The notes beneath the pieces are model-generated. The model ran no database searches and was not told the DNA's origin. It saw only the letters and a program-made list of their open reading frames with translations. A DNA stretch of 40,554 nucleotides from Flavipsychrobacter sp. (GTDB taxonomy: Bacteria; Bacteroidota; Bacteroidia; Chitinophagales; Chitinophagaceae). Position numbers and translations under genes: made by a program. Below, in pieces: positions 8,420 to 17,119 of the stretch. Within the stretch, counting starts at the first letter, position 1; every line of letters begins with the position of its first letter. The stretch is taken from NCBI GenBank assembly GCA_024508935.1, contig JANINW010000019.1:52259-92812 (forward strand), written 5' to 3'.

Positions 8420-9544
8420 TTATTGCCAGTCGGGGTAGCTGGCATTCCAATGTATCTTCTCACCTGTTTTGCCAATGCCGAATAGTTTATTCAGTGACAT
8501 GGTAAGGCCAAATTCATTATATGCGCCGGCAATGTGATAATAGGTGCGGGCGTAATGTACCTGGAATTTATTAAGATTGATACCGGCGCCGAATGAGAAG
8601 CCGGCCATGCCTGTTTTATCTTTAATAACCAGCTCGCCACGATGCAAATGGTTATAGGCTACACTGATGAGTATGCGCTTACCCAGCGATACTTCTGCAC
8701 CGAAAATGAGGTGACGAAACAGTTTATCTCCGAAATAAGACTTGCTTTTTTTGCTGGTGTCTGAGCCTATGAGGCTATTGTTCTCAGCATCAGCAGGGTT
8801 GTCATACCGTACATCCCACTGGTACAAATGGTGTGCAGTTACCATCAGGCGCAGCGGCAGGTGTTTGAAACGTTTTGATACACCTATCTGCAGGTCGAAA
8901 GGTAAGGGCTCGGCACTGTTGGAAGGATTGTATTTTTTCAGCGTGAAGCCAATGTTTTTAGCTACAGCACCAAAGTTCCATAAAGAACCTGTATCGTAAT
9001 AAGAAATGCCTATATCGGTAAGTAAGGCAGACGCATATTTATCGTACAGGCCGGAGTATGCATATTTGATATTGGCACCATAACGCCAATGCTCTTTATA
9101 CTGGCGCGAAGCAGCCAATGTAATGGCATACTCATTAGCCCTGAAGCTACCCAGCTCATTGCCTATATAGTCGGTCTGTACAAAACTGCCGTAATTGATA
9201 TACTGCACACCCAGCGCAAACGATGTTTTTATTTTTTCTACATGGTAGCCGTACATCAGGTTGGCAATACTGATGCCTGAATAATACCCGTTATAATTAA
9301 GGCTGAGCTGGTTGTGCAGGCCGGGCCGCATAAGGGCAGGGTTTTGCCCGGCAAAGGCTATATCCTGCTCGGGATTGGCCACGTTAATACCACCAAGGGC
9401 AGATATGTGCGGGGCATTGGGCAGGCGCAAAAACTCCATAGTGCGCTCACCACCCACCACCTGTGCATGACCAAAAAAAGGTAACAGCAATAAAACCAGC
9501 AGCCCGGTCCATTTTACAGATAACATAAGTCTAAAACGTGGCAT
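8420..9544 (-). CDS. porQ: Type IX secretion system protein PorQ
   Basis: A 374-residue outer-membrane beta-barrel-type protein. A long signal peptide ends GHAQ near residue 28; a second start, Met7, is possible. The mature N-terminus (EFLRLPNAPHISALGGINVA) is the recurring PorV/PorQ-family opening, and the rest alternates polar and hydrophobic residues as barrel strands do. In T9SS, PorQ is part of the cell-surface attachment complex with PorU, PorV and PorZ that processes cargo. It lies 30 bases downstream of fabI on the same strand and probably shares its transcript, with the PorE-like gene further upstream. PorQ rather than PorP/SprF is chosen from the opening motif and the length; moderately sure. 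Confidence 0.8.
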   Translation of the reverse strand: MPRFRLMLSVKWTGLLVLLLLPFFGHAQVVGGERTMEFLRLPNAPHISALGGINVANPEQDIAFAGQNPALMRPGLHNQLSLNYNGYYSGISIANLMYGYHVEKIKTSFALGVQYINYGSFVQTDYIGNELGSFRANEYAITLAASRQYKEHWRYGANIKYAYSGLYDKYASALLTDIGISYYDTGSLWNFGAVAKNIGFTLKKYNPSNSAEPLPFDLQIGVSKRFKHLPLRLMVTAHHLYQWDVRYDNPADAENNSLIGSDTSKKSKSYFGDKLFRHLIFGAEVSLGKRILISVAYNHLHRGELVIKDKTGMAGFSFGAGINLNKFQVHYARTYYHIAGAYNEFGLTMSLNKLFGIGKTGEKIHWNASYPDWQ

Positions 9545-9574
9545 AGGTGGAATTATTGCTGTAGGAATATGGTT

Positions 9575-10402
9575 TTAAATACCTGCGTTTTGCTGCATTT
9601 CTTCTATCAGCGGCTGGCTTACACCTGTGTTGGAGAAACCGCCATCGTGGAAGAGATTTTGCATAGTGACCATACGGGTATAGTCACTGAACATCATCAG
9701 GCAGAAATTGGCACAATCTTCGGCGCTGGCATTTCCTAATGGAGACATTTTATCTGCATAATGGAAGAACGCATCAAAGCCGCTAACACCTGAACCGGCA
9801 GTGGTAATGGTCGGAGACTGTGAAACAGTATTCACACGTACCTTCTTAGCAAAGCCATAATGGTAGCCAAAGCTGCGGGCAATGCTTTCCATCAGCGCTT
9901 TTGCCTCGGCCATATCATTATAACCCGGGAAAGTACGCTGTGCTGCTATATATGACAGCGCTACAACAGAAGACCATTCGTTCAGTGCATCCATTTTCAT
10001 GCATGTCTGCAATACTTTATGCAGTGACAGTGCTGAAATATCCAGTGTCTTCAGGAAGTTATCGTAATTGGTATCTGTATATGGTATAGCCTTGCGTACG
10101 TTGGGAGACATGCCTATAGAGTGCAGGATAAAATCCATTTTGCCGCCAAAATGCTCCATGCTTTTTTGCACCAGTGCTTCCAGGTCGGCAACAGAAGTGG
10201 CGTCGGCCGGAATAACAGGAGCATTATTGCAAAGTTTGCTCAGTTCGTTGATCTTACCCATACGCAAAGCGATAGGTGCATTTGATAAAACGATCTCTGC
10301 ACCTTCCTCAACAGCCCTGAGGGCAGTTTTCCACGCCATTGAGCGTTCGTCGAGTGCACCGAAAATGATTCCTTTTTTTCCTTTAAGCAATTGATGAGCC
10401 AT
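9575..10402 (-). CDS. fabI: Enoyl-[acyl-carrier-protein] reductase (NADH), FabI type
   Basis: A 275-residue short-chain-dehydrogenase-fold enzyme that performs the last reduction of the fatty-acid elongation cycle. The N-terminus (KGKKGIIFGALDERSMAWKT) is the FabI form of the nucleotide-binding loop, with the Ser-x-Ala-Trp segment typical of FabI rather than of ordinary SDRs. The catalytic pair is spaced Tyr-x6-Lys in YNDMAEAK, preceded by the second conserved Tyr in LSYIAA. Length is normal for the family. The gene sits between two T9SS-related genes on the same strand (PorE-like 93 bases upstream, porQ 30 bases downstream). A near-consensus -7 box (TACTTTTA) lies in the gap upstream, so it may also have its own promoter. 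Confidence 0.95.
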   Translation of the reverse strand: MAHQLLKGKKGIIFGALDERSMAWKTALRAVEEGAEIVLSNAPIALRMGKINELSKLCNNAPVIPADATSVADLEALVQKSMEHFGGKMDFILHSIGMSPNVRKAIPYTDTNYDNFLKTLDISALSLHKVLQTCMKMDALNEWSSVVALSYIAAQRTFPGYNDMAEAKALMESIARSFGYHYGFAKKVRVNTVSQSPTITTAGSGVSGFDAFFHYADKMSPLGNASAEDCANFCLMMFSDYTRMVTMQNLFHDGGFSNTGVSQPLIEEMQQNAGI

Positions 10403-10495
10403 GTCTGTGGTTCTTTTTTATACGGCAGTAAAAGTAGAAAAAAAGCTTAAAGCTTGCGCCTGTATAGGCTTATATGTAGAAACTAATATTTATGA

Positions 10496-12391
10496 TCAGC
10501 GCCGGATGATGACTTCTACACGGCGGTTGCGGGTCATGCCATCCTCTGTGTCATTGGGGGCTATCGGGTTGGCCTCGCCCCAACCTTGAGAACGGATCAA
10601 TTCCGGCTCTACGCCCAGTGCGTTTATTTCTTTGGCAACCAGCCCCGCACGCATGAAGGATAATTGTTCATTGATAAGCGGCGTGCCGGTATTGTCGGTA
10701 TAGCCGTTCACCATTACAGATACATGCTTATCCATAATGAAGGGGTCTAGCGCTGTACGCAGATTGTTTTTATCGTCATCTGTGAGGCGGGCACTGTTCC
10801 GCGGGAAGAAGATGGTGAGGATATTGCTGTCGTTAATAGGCGCTACATAATCCTGGGGCAGCAGGGCAATGTTATACTCAATAGGCGCGGTGTATTGCAT
10901 CCCGGCCAGGTGTATGGTATCGGTAATATCGGTATAGCCTATGCGGTCGGCATTATAAATATAATCCTTGCCCACCGGCAGGGTCATCATATAGCTGCCG
11001 TCGCCGCGGTTGGAGACAAAATGGTAGAGCTGTACGCCTGTTTTAGCATCGCTGATATATATGCTGCTGTAATTGAGCCGGTCTTTGCTGAGGCTATCGT
11101 AGCTGTAGCCCTTAATAATGGCTACCGGTACCGGCTGTAATGATTGCGGCAGGTTTATTTCATACAGGTCGAAATTTCCCGCGATACTATCCCTGTCTGA
11201 TGCAAAAAAAGCTTTTCTGCCGTCCAGTGTTATACTGATACCTGTTTCATCGGCTGTAGAATTAATAGGGTAGCCCAGGTTCTGCGGCCTCGTCCACAGG
11301 CTGTCTTGCGTGCGTTTGCAGTAAAAAAGGTCGCTGCCACCCATGCCGGTAAGGCCATTGCTGGCAAAGTAAAGCGTGTTATTGTCTATATGTACGAAAG
11401 GTGCCGTTTCATCACCCGGGGTATTTACTTCGGGGCCAAGGTTGCGTGGTGCCTGCCATAAGCCGTCTTCAAAGCGCGATACCCATATATCCAATCCGCC
11501 ATAGCCACCATCCCGGTTGCTTACAAAAAACAGTTCGCGGTTATCGGCCGACAGGCAGGGCATACCTTCATAGGCAGGTGTATTGATGGTGGCACCAAAG
11601 CTTTGCGGCACAGACCAGGTGCTATCGCCGGTATAAGCCATATACAGGTCGCAGCCGCCTTTGTCCCATCCATTCTCACTGCGGTTCTCACAGCGCATAA
11701 AAAACAGGTAATGACCATCGCCTGATATGACCTGTGCGGCCTCTATATCGGGTGTGTTGGGGGGTGTACCCATATTGCGCGCCTTGAACCAGCCACCGCA
11801 GCTATCAGCTTTAGCCTTGAAGAAATCTTCATCCACACCATTTACCCGGCGGGTGAAATACAGGGTTTGTGTATCGGCAGATATGCAGGGGTACATCTCG
11901 GCATAGCGGCTATTGATACGCAAGCCCAAGTTGCGGGCAGTATCCGGCCAGGGGTTGTTCAGTGCACGCTGCATAAATGCAGCCTGGTCCTTCAGCTTTT
12001 GCCATTCGCCTTTATCCTTATCCAGGTTGTAGGTAGACAATACCTGCATAGCCTCGGCTGTCTTATAATCGTATAAAAGACATTTTGCCAGCGGTTTTGC
12101 GAAGGCTATGTTCCCATTCTTACAAGCGGCAGATGCCTGTTTGAACAGCGCTGCTGCATCACGAAAACGGTGCTGGTTGAAATACCATTCACCCAATGCG
12201 CTATAGGCTTCTGTATACCCGCTATGGGCTGCAATAGCCTGCTGCATGATAAGGCAGGCATTGGCAGGGTCTTTTTTTGCCTGGTATTCCATAGCGCGCA
12301 TGTACAGCTTTTCAGCACGCTCAGGCACCTGCGCGGCGGCTGGCAGCGTTAGCAAAACACAGTAAAAAAGCAGTACATGTTTCAGGCGCAT
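10496..12391 (-). CDS. PorE-like envelope protein: TPR, PD40 propeller, CRD, OmpA C-terminal domain
   Basis: The protein is 631 residues long. The start chosen (ATG at 12391, MRLKHVLLFYCVLLTLPAAA) gives a clean signal peptide; the longer frame would add 12 residues that spoil it. Domains in order: TPR-like helices about 22-150; a WD40/PD40 beta-propeller about 160-400 with repeated LYFTRR, LFFVSNRDGGYGGLDIW and LYFASNGLTGMGGSDLF blades; a carboxypeptidase-regulatory-like domain about 415-495; and an OmpA-family peptidoglycan-binding domain about 510-631 (GYTDNTG, GWGEANP, NRRVEV). This order is that of PorE, which anchors the T9SS to peptidoglycan. Unlike lipoprotein PorE there is no lipobox Cys. 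It heads a probable operon with fabI and porQ, which supports a T9SS role. Confidence 0.8.
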   Translation of the reverse strand: MRLKHVLLFYCVLLTLPAAAQVPERAEKLYMRAMEYQAKKDPANACLIMQQAIAAHSGYTEAYSALGEWYFNQHRFRDAAALFKQASAACKNGNIAFAKPLAKCLLYDYKTAEAMQVLSTYNLDKDKGEWQKLKDQAAFMQRALNNPWPDTARNLGLRINSRYAEMYPCISADTQTLYFTRRVNGVDEDFFKAKADSCGGWFKARNMGTPPNTPDIEAAQVISGDGHYLFFMRCENRSENGWDKGGCDLYMAYTGDSTWSVPQSFGATINTPAYEGMPCLSADNRELFFVSNRDGGYGGLDIWVSRFEDGLWQAPRNLGPEVNTPGDETAPFVHIDNNTLYFASNGLTGMGGSDLFYCKRTQDSLWTRPQNLGYPINSTADETGISITLDGRKAFFASDRDSIAGNFDLYEINLPQSLQPVPVAIIKGYSYDSLSKDRLNYSSIYISDAKTGVQLYHFVSNRGDGSYMMTLPVGKDYIYNADRIGYTDITDTIHLAGMQYTAPIEYNIALLPQDYVAPINDSNILTIFFPRNSARLTDDDKNNLRTALDPFIMDKHVSVMVNGYTDNTGTPLINEQLSFMRAGLVAKEINALGVEPELIRSQGWGEANPIAPNDTEDGMTRNRRVEVIIRR

Positions 12392-12420
12392 GAATTGTAA
12401 AAATAATAAGACGGGCGGTT

Positions 12421-12428
12421 CAAACATA
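12421..12428 (-). promoter_or_regulatory. Consensus -7 box for the PorE-like gene
   Basis: TATGTTTG on the minus strand matches TAnnTTTG exactly and ends 29 bases before the ATG at 12391. On the opposite strand a one-mismatch box (GAACTTTG, 12434-12441) lies before the DUF2130 gene, so this 78-base gap probably holds two divergent promoters. Confidence 0.5.
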
Positions 12429-12469
12429 ACCCCGAACTTTGTATTTTCCCATACTACGAAGATTTAAGC

Positions 12470-13654
12470 ATGAGTACAACTATAATATGTCCATCCTGTA
12501 AGACCGAATTTGAGCCTACCGATGCCATAAGGGATGAGGTGCAAAAGGAGCTGCGGACACAGATGATGGACTGGCAGAAGAAGAAAGAAGAAGAATACCG
12601 GAAAAAGGAGCAGGAGCGTATAGCCCAGGTGGAAGACCAGTTGCGTAAACAAATACAGGGCGATATGGAAGTACAGCTCCGCGCGCTGCAGCAGGCCAAT
12701 ATGGATAATGAGGCTAAGCTAAAGCAGGCCCGGGAGAAAGAGCTTGAATTTATTAAGAAAGAGCAGGACCTGGTAAGCCGGGAACAAGAGCTGGATATAA
12801 GGGTGCAGCAGACGCTATTGCAGGAGCGTAATAAGCTGATGGATATTATTAAAAAAGAGGAAGAGGAGCGCAGTAAGCTGAAAGACCAGCAGCATGAAAT
12901 GCAGCTGAAACAACTGGAGAAACAGCTGGAAGACCAAAAGAAGCTGGCAGAAGAAATGAAGCGCAAGGCAGAACAAGGCTCTATGCAATTGCAGGGTGAA
13001 GTACAGGAACTGGCACTGGAAAGCCTGTTGCGCAATGCATTTCCGTTCGACCTGGTGAGCGAAGTAGGCAAGGGCGTACGTGGTGCAGATTGTATACAAA
13101 CCATCCGTAATAGTTTCGGACAGGAATGCGGCCGTATCATTTATGAAAGCAAACGCACTAAAGATTTTGGTACCGACTGGATAGAAAAGCTGCGGGCGGA
13201 CATGCGCAGCCAGGGGGCGGATATTGCGGTGCTGGTAACGCAGGCTATGCCTAAAGGCATGGATTGCTTTGGGGAAAAGGACGGTGTTTGGATATGCAAT
13301 TTTGGCGAGGTGAGTGCACTGGCCGGTGTGTTGCGCGAACTGGTGATAAAAGTGTACAACGCCTCTAAGAACCAGGAGAACAAAGGCGATAAAATGACCC
13401 TGCTATATAATTATCTTACCAGCAGCGAGTTTTCAGAGCAATGGAAAGCCATACGCGAGGGCTTCATGTCTATGAAAATATCTATACAAAAAGAGCGCGA
13501 CCAGATGGAAAAACTCTGGAAGGCCCGCGAAAAGCAACTGGAAAAGGTACTGCTGAATGCAGCCCATGTAAAAGGCTCTATAGAAGGCATAGCAGGCATG
13601 GACCATGTAGATCTTAACCTGATATCCGACGATAATCCTTACCTGCTGGATTAG
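12470..13654 (+). CDS. DUF2130 domain-containing protein
   Basis: The protein is 394 residues long. A short N-terminal segment with a single CPSCKTEF knuckle is followed by a long charged coiled coil from about residue 20 to 185, rich in Glu, Lys and Gln heptads. The C-terminal half (about 185-360) is the DUF2130 domain, recognisable by segments such as ECGRIIYESKRTKDF and WIEKLRADMRSQGADIAVLVT. The acidic and lysine positions (YESKRTKDF) resemble the core of the restriction-endonuclease fold, as in RmuC. Function is not established for the family; a role in DNA processing is a guess from the fold resemblance. It is a single gene ending at a strong terminator. Confidence 0.88.
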   Translation: MSTTIICPSCKTEFEPTDAIRDEVQKELRTQMMDWQKKKEEEYRKKEQERIAQVEDQLRKQIQGDMEVQLRALQQANMDNEAKLKQAREKELEFIKKEQDLVSREQELDIRVQQTLLQERNKLMDIIKKEEEERSKLKDQQHEMQLKQLEKQLEDQKKLAEEMKRKAEQGSMQLQGEVQELALESLLRNAFPFDLVSEVGKGVRGADCIQTIRNSFGQECGRIIYESKRTKDFGTDWIEKLRADMRSQGADIAVLVTQAMPKGMDCFGEKDGVWICNFGEVSALAGVLRELVIKVYNASKNQENKGDKMTLLYNYLTSSEFSEQWKAIREGFMSMKISIQKERDQMEKLWKAREKQLEKVLLNAAHVKGSIEGIAGMDHVDLNLISDDNPYLLD

Positions 13655-13670
13655 CCATATACAATATTAA

Positions 13671-13699
13671 AAAGGCCGCACCCGGGTGCGGCCTTTTTT
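13671..13699. terminator. Strong intrinsic terminator between convergent genes
   Basis: AAAGGCCGCACCC (13671-13683) is followed immediately by its exact reverse complement (13684-13696), and six Ts run from 13694. It serves the DUF2130 gene on the plus strand, and its symmetry lets it stop the flavin oxidoreductase transcript from the other side. Confidence 0.88.
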
Positions 13700-13722
13700 G
13701 GATATATAACCCCAATCAATTT

Positions 13723-14697
13723 TTAGTAGGCAAAAGGATTAGCCGCAGTTTGTTTAAACTCGTTCCATAGCTCCGCAACCACATCTGCAGCGGGTTTTAT
13801 TTCTTTTATAAAACCGCTCACCTGTCCTATTTCCAGTTCTCCCTCGGTAAGGTCTCCTTCAAACATGCCGCGTTTGGCACGTGCGCGACCCAGCAGCAAT
13901 TCCAGGTCTGCGGTAGATACGCAGGTGTCTTCCGCCTGCTGCACCTGTTTGTAAAAATCATTTTTTATCAAACGTACAGGTGTCAGTTTTTTTAGTGTAA
14001 GAATGGTATCACCTTCGTTTGCGGCTACTATTGCTTGTTTAAAATTCTGGTGGCTGGATGCCTCGGGAGTACATACAAAACGGCTGCCTACCTGTACACC
14101 TTCTGCCCCCAGGGTCATAGTGGCAAACATAGCGCGGCCTGTAGCAATGCCGCCGGCTGCTATCAGCGGTATATCGATGGCAGCACGTACAGCGGGTATA
14201 AGGCATAATGTGGTGGTTTCTTCCCGGCCATTGTGGCCCCCGGCTTCAAATCCTTCTGCTACAACTGCGTCTACACCTGCATCTTCACTCTTCTTTGCAA
14301 ACTTTGCACTTGATACCACATGCACTACAATAATGCCATGCTCTTTCAGTTTGGCTGTCCATGTTTTAGGATTGCCGGCAGAGGTAAAAACTATAGGAAC
14401 TTTTTCTTCAATAATGATAGCAATATGCTTATCAATATCAGGATACAGCAATGGCAAGTTTACACCAAAAGGTTTATTGGTTGCCTGTTTGCATTTTTGT
14501 ATGTGCTCCCGCAAAGTATCGGGGTACATGCTGCCTGCGCCGATCAGGCCTAAGCCACCGGCATTGCTTACAGCCGATGCCAGGCGCCAGCCGGATGCCC
14601 ATATCATGCCGGCCTGTATAATAGGGTATTGAATACCGAAAAGCCGGGTAATGCGATTATCGAAACCTGTACCGGAAAATTTTCCTTCGTAAAGCAT
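13723..14697 (-). CDS. NAD(P)H-dependent flavin oxidoreductase, nitronate monooxygenase type
   Basis: A 324-residue TIM-barrel FMN enzyme of the nitronate monooxygenase / FabK superfamily. Recognisable elements are the opening GIQYPIIQAGMIWASGWRLA, AVSNAGGLGLIGAG, the EGFEAGGHNG segment holding the conserved active-site His, IPLIAAGGIATGRAM for FMN phosphate binding, and GAEGVQVGSRFV. Members oxidise alkyl nitronates or reduce quinones or enoyl-ACP. A FabK role is possible in principle, but a clear fabI lies 4 kb away, so a detoxification oxidoreductase is more likely. The gene starts 3 bases after the M16 peptidase stop, so the two share a transcript that ends at the 13671 terminator. Confidence 0.88.
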   Translation of the reverse strand: MLYEGKFSGTGFDNRITRLFGIQYPIIQAGMIWASGWRLASAVSNAGGLGLIGAGSMYPDTLREHIQKCKQATNKPFGVNLPLLYPDIDKHIAIIIEEKVPIVFTSAGNPKTWTAKLKEHGIIVVHVVSSAKFAKKSEDAGVDAVVAEGFEAGGHNGREETTTLCLIPAVRAAIDIPLIAAGGIATGRAMFATMTLGAEGVQVGSRFVCTPEASSHQNFKQAIVAANEGDTILTLKKLTPVRLIKNDFYKQVQQAEDTCVSTADLELLLGRARAKRGMFEGDLTEGELEIGQVSGFIKEIKPAADVVAELWNEFKQTAANPFAY

Positions 14698-14700
14698 GTA

Positions 14701-15945
14701 TTATGCAGTTGCTTTCTTTTTATAAAATAATGTATTGCTGTTCCCCGGTTTAAATATATCAGCAGCGGTTTGCCTGAGTGATTCTTTGGTCACTGCATCA
14801 TACTTTGTCCATTCATCATTTATCATGGCTGCATCGCCCAGCAGTTCATAGAATGCAAGGTTATTGGCGCGCGATAGCAGGCTCATGTCTTCAAATGCTA
14901 TCATGGCCTCTATTTTATTTTTTGCCTTTTGCAGCTCTTCATCTGTTACGCCGTCTTTTACCAGTTTCTCCAGTTCCTGCTGCACAGCTTTGTCTGCTTC
15001 TTCTATGGTTTTGCCTTCTACAATTTTGCCTTCTACTACCAGTAAACCGGGGTCTGTGCTGCCGGTATGGTAGCAGTTGAGATTGCTGAACAGTTGCAGC
15101 TCTTTTACCAGCTTCTGGTACAGGCGCGAGGCATAGCCGTTGCCCATGATTTCGGTAATGAGATCAGCAGCATAATAGGATGGTGCCAAACGCCCGGGCA
15201 TGTGCCATGCTTTGTATAAAGCATCCAGTGGAACATCGGCAGTTACGGTTTCCGTACGCGCTTCAGTTTGTGCCGGTTCTGCAGGTATATTGCGGTTGTA
15301 ATGTTCTCCTGCAGCAATATCACCAAACCATTTTTCAGCCAGCACTTTCATATCTTCTGTCTTCACATTGCCGGCAATACACAATACCGCATTGGTTGGG
15401 CGGTAATGTTTATAGAAGAATGCTTTTACATCTTCCAGTTGTGCTTCTTCAATATGTTTCAGGTCTTTGCCTATGGTCATCCATTGGTACGGATGTACTT
15501 TGTAAGCAAGTTTACGCAGGTGTTCCCAAGCATCGCCATAAGGCTTGTTGATATAGTGTTCCTTAAATTCTTCGCTTACTACCTTACGCTGCACATCCAG
15601 GCTTTTTTCGCTAAAAGCCAATGCCTTCATACGGTCGCTTTCCAGCCACATAGCCGTTTCTATATTTTGCAGCGGCAGCTGGATATAGTAATTAGTAATG
15701 TCGTTCGTGGTATAAGCATTATTCTCACCGCCGGCCATTTGCAGTGGCTCATCGTACTCTGGTATATTCTCTGACCCGCCAAACATCAAGTGCTCGAACA
15801 GGTGTGCAAAGCCGGTACGGTCGGGATTCTCATCACGTGCGCCCACATCGTACAATACATTCACGGCAACCATAGGGGTAGTGGCGTCATGATGCACTAA
15901 AACCTTTAAACCGTTATTCAGTGTAAACCTTTCAAATTGTAACAT
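14701..15945 (-). CDS. M16-family zinc peptidase (insulinase/processing-peptidase type)
   Basis: A 414-residue single-unit M16B peptidase. The inverted zinc motif HxxEH is present as HLFEH at 48-52, with the expected downstream acidic ligand region near residues 125-129 (VVSEEFKEHY). Other M16 landmarks are NGLKVLVHHD, YDVGARDE, NAYTTNDITNYY and, in the C-terminal half, the substrate-binding region GNGYASRLYQKL. There is no signal peptide, so it is probably cytoplasmic. M16B enzymes often work as pairs of an active and an inactive subunit; here no inactive partner lies next door, so it may act as a homodimer. It is co-transcribed with the flavin oxidoreductase downstream. Confidence 0.92.
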   Translation of the reverse strand: MLQFERFTLNNGLKVLVHHDATTPMVAVNVLYDVGARDENPDRTGFAHLFEHLMFGGSENIPEYDEPLQMAGGENNAYTTNDITNYYIQLPLQNIETAMWLESDRMKALAFSEKSLDVQRKVVSEEFKEHYINKPYGDAWEHLRKLAYKVHPYQWMTIGKDLKHIEEAQLEDVKAFFYKHYRPTNAVLCIAGNVKTEDMKVLAEKWFGDIAAGEHYNRNIPAEPAQTEARTETVTADVPLDALYKAWHMPGRLAPSYYAADLITEIMGNGYASRLYQKLVKELQLFSNLNCYHTGSTDPGLLVVEGKIVEGKTIEEADKAVQQELEKLVKDGVTDEELQKAKNKIEAMIAFEDMSLLSRANNLAFYELLGDAAMINDEWTKYDAVTKESLRQTAADIFKPGNSNTLFYKKKATA

Positions 15946-15981
15946 ATCTCTTCGAATAAATGCTTGTATATGGATGGTGAT

Positions 15982-16010
15982 AAAAAATGCACACTGCTTA
16001 GCGTGTGCAT
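15982..16010 (-). terminator. Intrinsic terminator after pdxA
   Basis: On the minus strand ATGCACAC (16010-16003) pairs with GTGTGCAT (15994-15987) across an 8-base loop and is followed by TTTTTT. It lies 9 bases after the pdxA stop, separating the aminopeptidase-pdxA transcript from the M16 gene. Confidence 0.85.
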
Positions 16011-16018
16011 CTCTAATG

Positions 16019-17095
16019 TTATGCGCTATCGTCTCTTTCTTTTTCTATCCTTGATTTCCTTACAGGGTTAGCCGTGTAGATAGCATATTCATTGCGTTTG
16101 CGCAGCAGTTCAATAGCCTGGAAAATGGCTTCCCTGAAAGATTCAGGGTCGGCCAGGTTTTTTCCTGCAATGTCGAAGGCTGTACCATGATCGGGCGATG
16201 TGCGTATTACCGGCAGACCGGCAGTATAATTTACACCACCACCCTGTGCCAGTGTTTTGAAAGGTATGAGGCCCTGGTCGTGGTACATGGCCAGTACTGC
16301 ATCGAATTGGTTGTAGCTGCCCCTTGCAAAAAAAGCATCGGCACTATAAGGCCCGAAAACAAGATGGCCCTGCTGCTGCAGCGCTTCTATCAGCGGTTTA
16401 ATGATGGTTTGGTCTTCATTGCCTATTTCACCGCCATCTCCTGCATGCGGGTTCAATCCCAATACAGCTATGCGTGGTTTATCAATGCCAAAATCTTTTA
16501 TCAATGTCTCACGCAGCAGGTTCAGTTTCGATTGCAGCAGTTCTTTGCTGATGAGTGACGCTACCTTAGCAACAGGTACGTGCTCCGTAGCCAATGCCAC
16601 GCGCAATCCTTCATGGTACAGCAGCATCAGCACATCCTTTGCACCAAACTTATCTTTTAAGAATGGTGTATGGCCTGTAAAAGGGAAATCGGGCAGGTTG
16701 GTATTGCTTTTATGTATGGGTGCCGTTATCAATGCATCCAATTGTTTATCCTTCAGGCACTGCGTGGCCACCTGTAAAGAGCGTATCGCATATTTCCCAC
16801 CCATTTCGGTAAGCATACCCGGCTGCAGCGGAACTTCTTCTTCCCAGCAGTTAAAGATATTTACCTGTTTCAGGTTCAGGTTGCTGAAATCTTTGGTGCT
16901 GGTAAAATTGAAAGGATGTTCTGTTTGTATGCCTTTACGGTAAAAGTTGATCACTTTGTTTGAAGCGAACACCACAGGTGTGCAAAGCTCCATCATACGG
17001 CTGTCTGAAAAAGTTTTGATGATAAGCTCGGGGCCTATTCCATTCAGGTCGCCTGTGGTGATGCCTATTACCGGTTTTTCTGTATTTACGTGCAT
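16019..17095 (-). CDS. pdxA: 4-hydroxythreonine-4-phosphate dehydrogenase PdxA
   Basis: A 358-residue enzyme of the DXP-dependent pyridoxal 5'-phosphate pathway that oxidises 4-phosphohydroxy-L-threonine with NAD. Family landmarks are GITTGDLNGIGPELIIK at the N-terminus, TAPIHKSN and FTGHTPFL around the metal and substrate site, GLNPHAGDGGEIGNED, and AMYHDQGLIPFK, with His residues in each that bind the divalent metal. The final residues (RKSRIEKERDDSA) form a charged tail that looks dispensable. The gene follows leucyl aminopeptidase by 24 bases on the same strand and ends at a good terminator, so the pair forms a short operon. Confidence 0.95.
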   Translation of the reverse strand: MHVNTEKPVIGITTGDLNGIGPELIIKTFSDSRMMELCTPVVFASNKVINFYRKGIQTEHPFNFTSTKDFSNLNLKQVNIFNCWEEEVPLQPGMLTEMGGKYAIRSLQVATQCLKDKQLDALITAPIHKSNTNLPDFPFTGHTPFLKDKFGAKDVLMLLYHEGLRVALATEHVPVAKVASLISKELLQSKLNLLRETLIKDFGIDKPRIAVLGLNPHAGDGGEIGNEDQTIIKPLIEALQQQGHLVFGPYSADAFFARGSYNQFDAVLAMYHDQGLIPFKTLAQGGGVNYTAGLPVIRTSPDHGTAFDIAGKNLADPESFREAIFQAIELLRKRNEYAIYTANPVRKSRIEKERDDSA

Positions 17096-17119
17096 GAAGT
17101 AAGTTAAAGAGATAAACGA

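Noticed and set aside
10440-10460. Short repeated AAGCTT palindromes upstream of fabI
   Set aside because: Two close copies of a six-base palindrome can occur by chance and lie within A/T-rich spacer; no operator pattern extends from them.
12454-13140. Long minus-strand frame rich in Ser and Cys opposite the DUF2130 gene
   Set aside because: It mirrors the Glu/Lys/Gln-rich coiled coil of the real gene; the composition is a shadow effect and no family features appear.
14003-14632. Plus-strand frame of 209 codons opposite the flavin oxidoreductase
   Set aside because: Antisense shadow of a well-supported enzyme; no signal peptide or motif.
13723-14697. FabK (alternative enoyl-ACP reductase)
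   Set aside because: The fold is shared, but a clear fabI is in the window and the neighbour is a peptidase, so a nitronate-monooxygenase-type oxidoreductase is the safer call.
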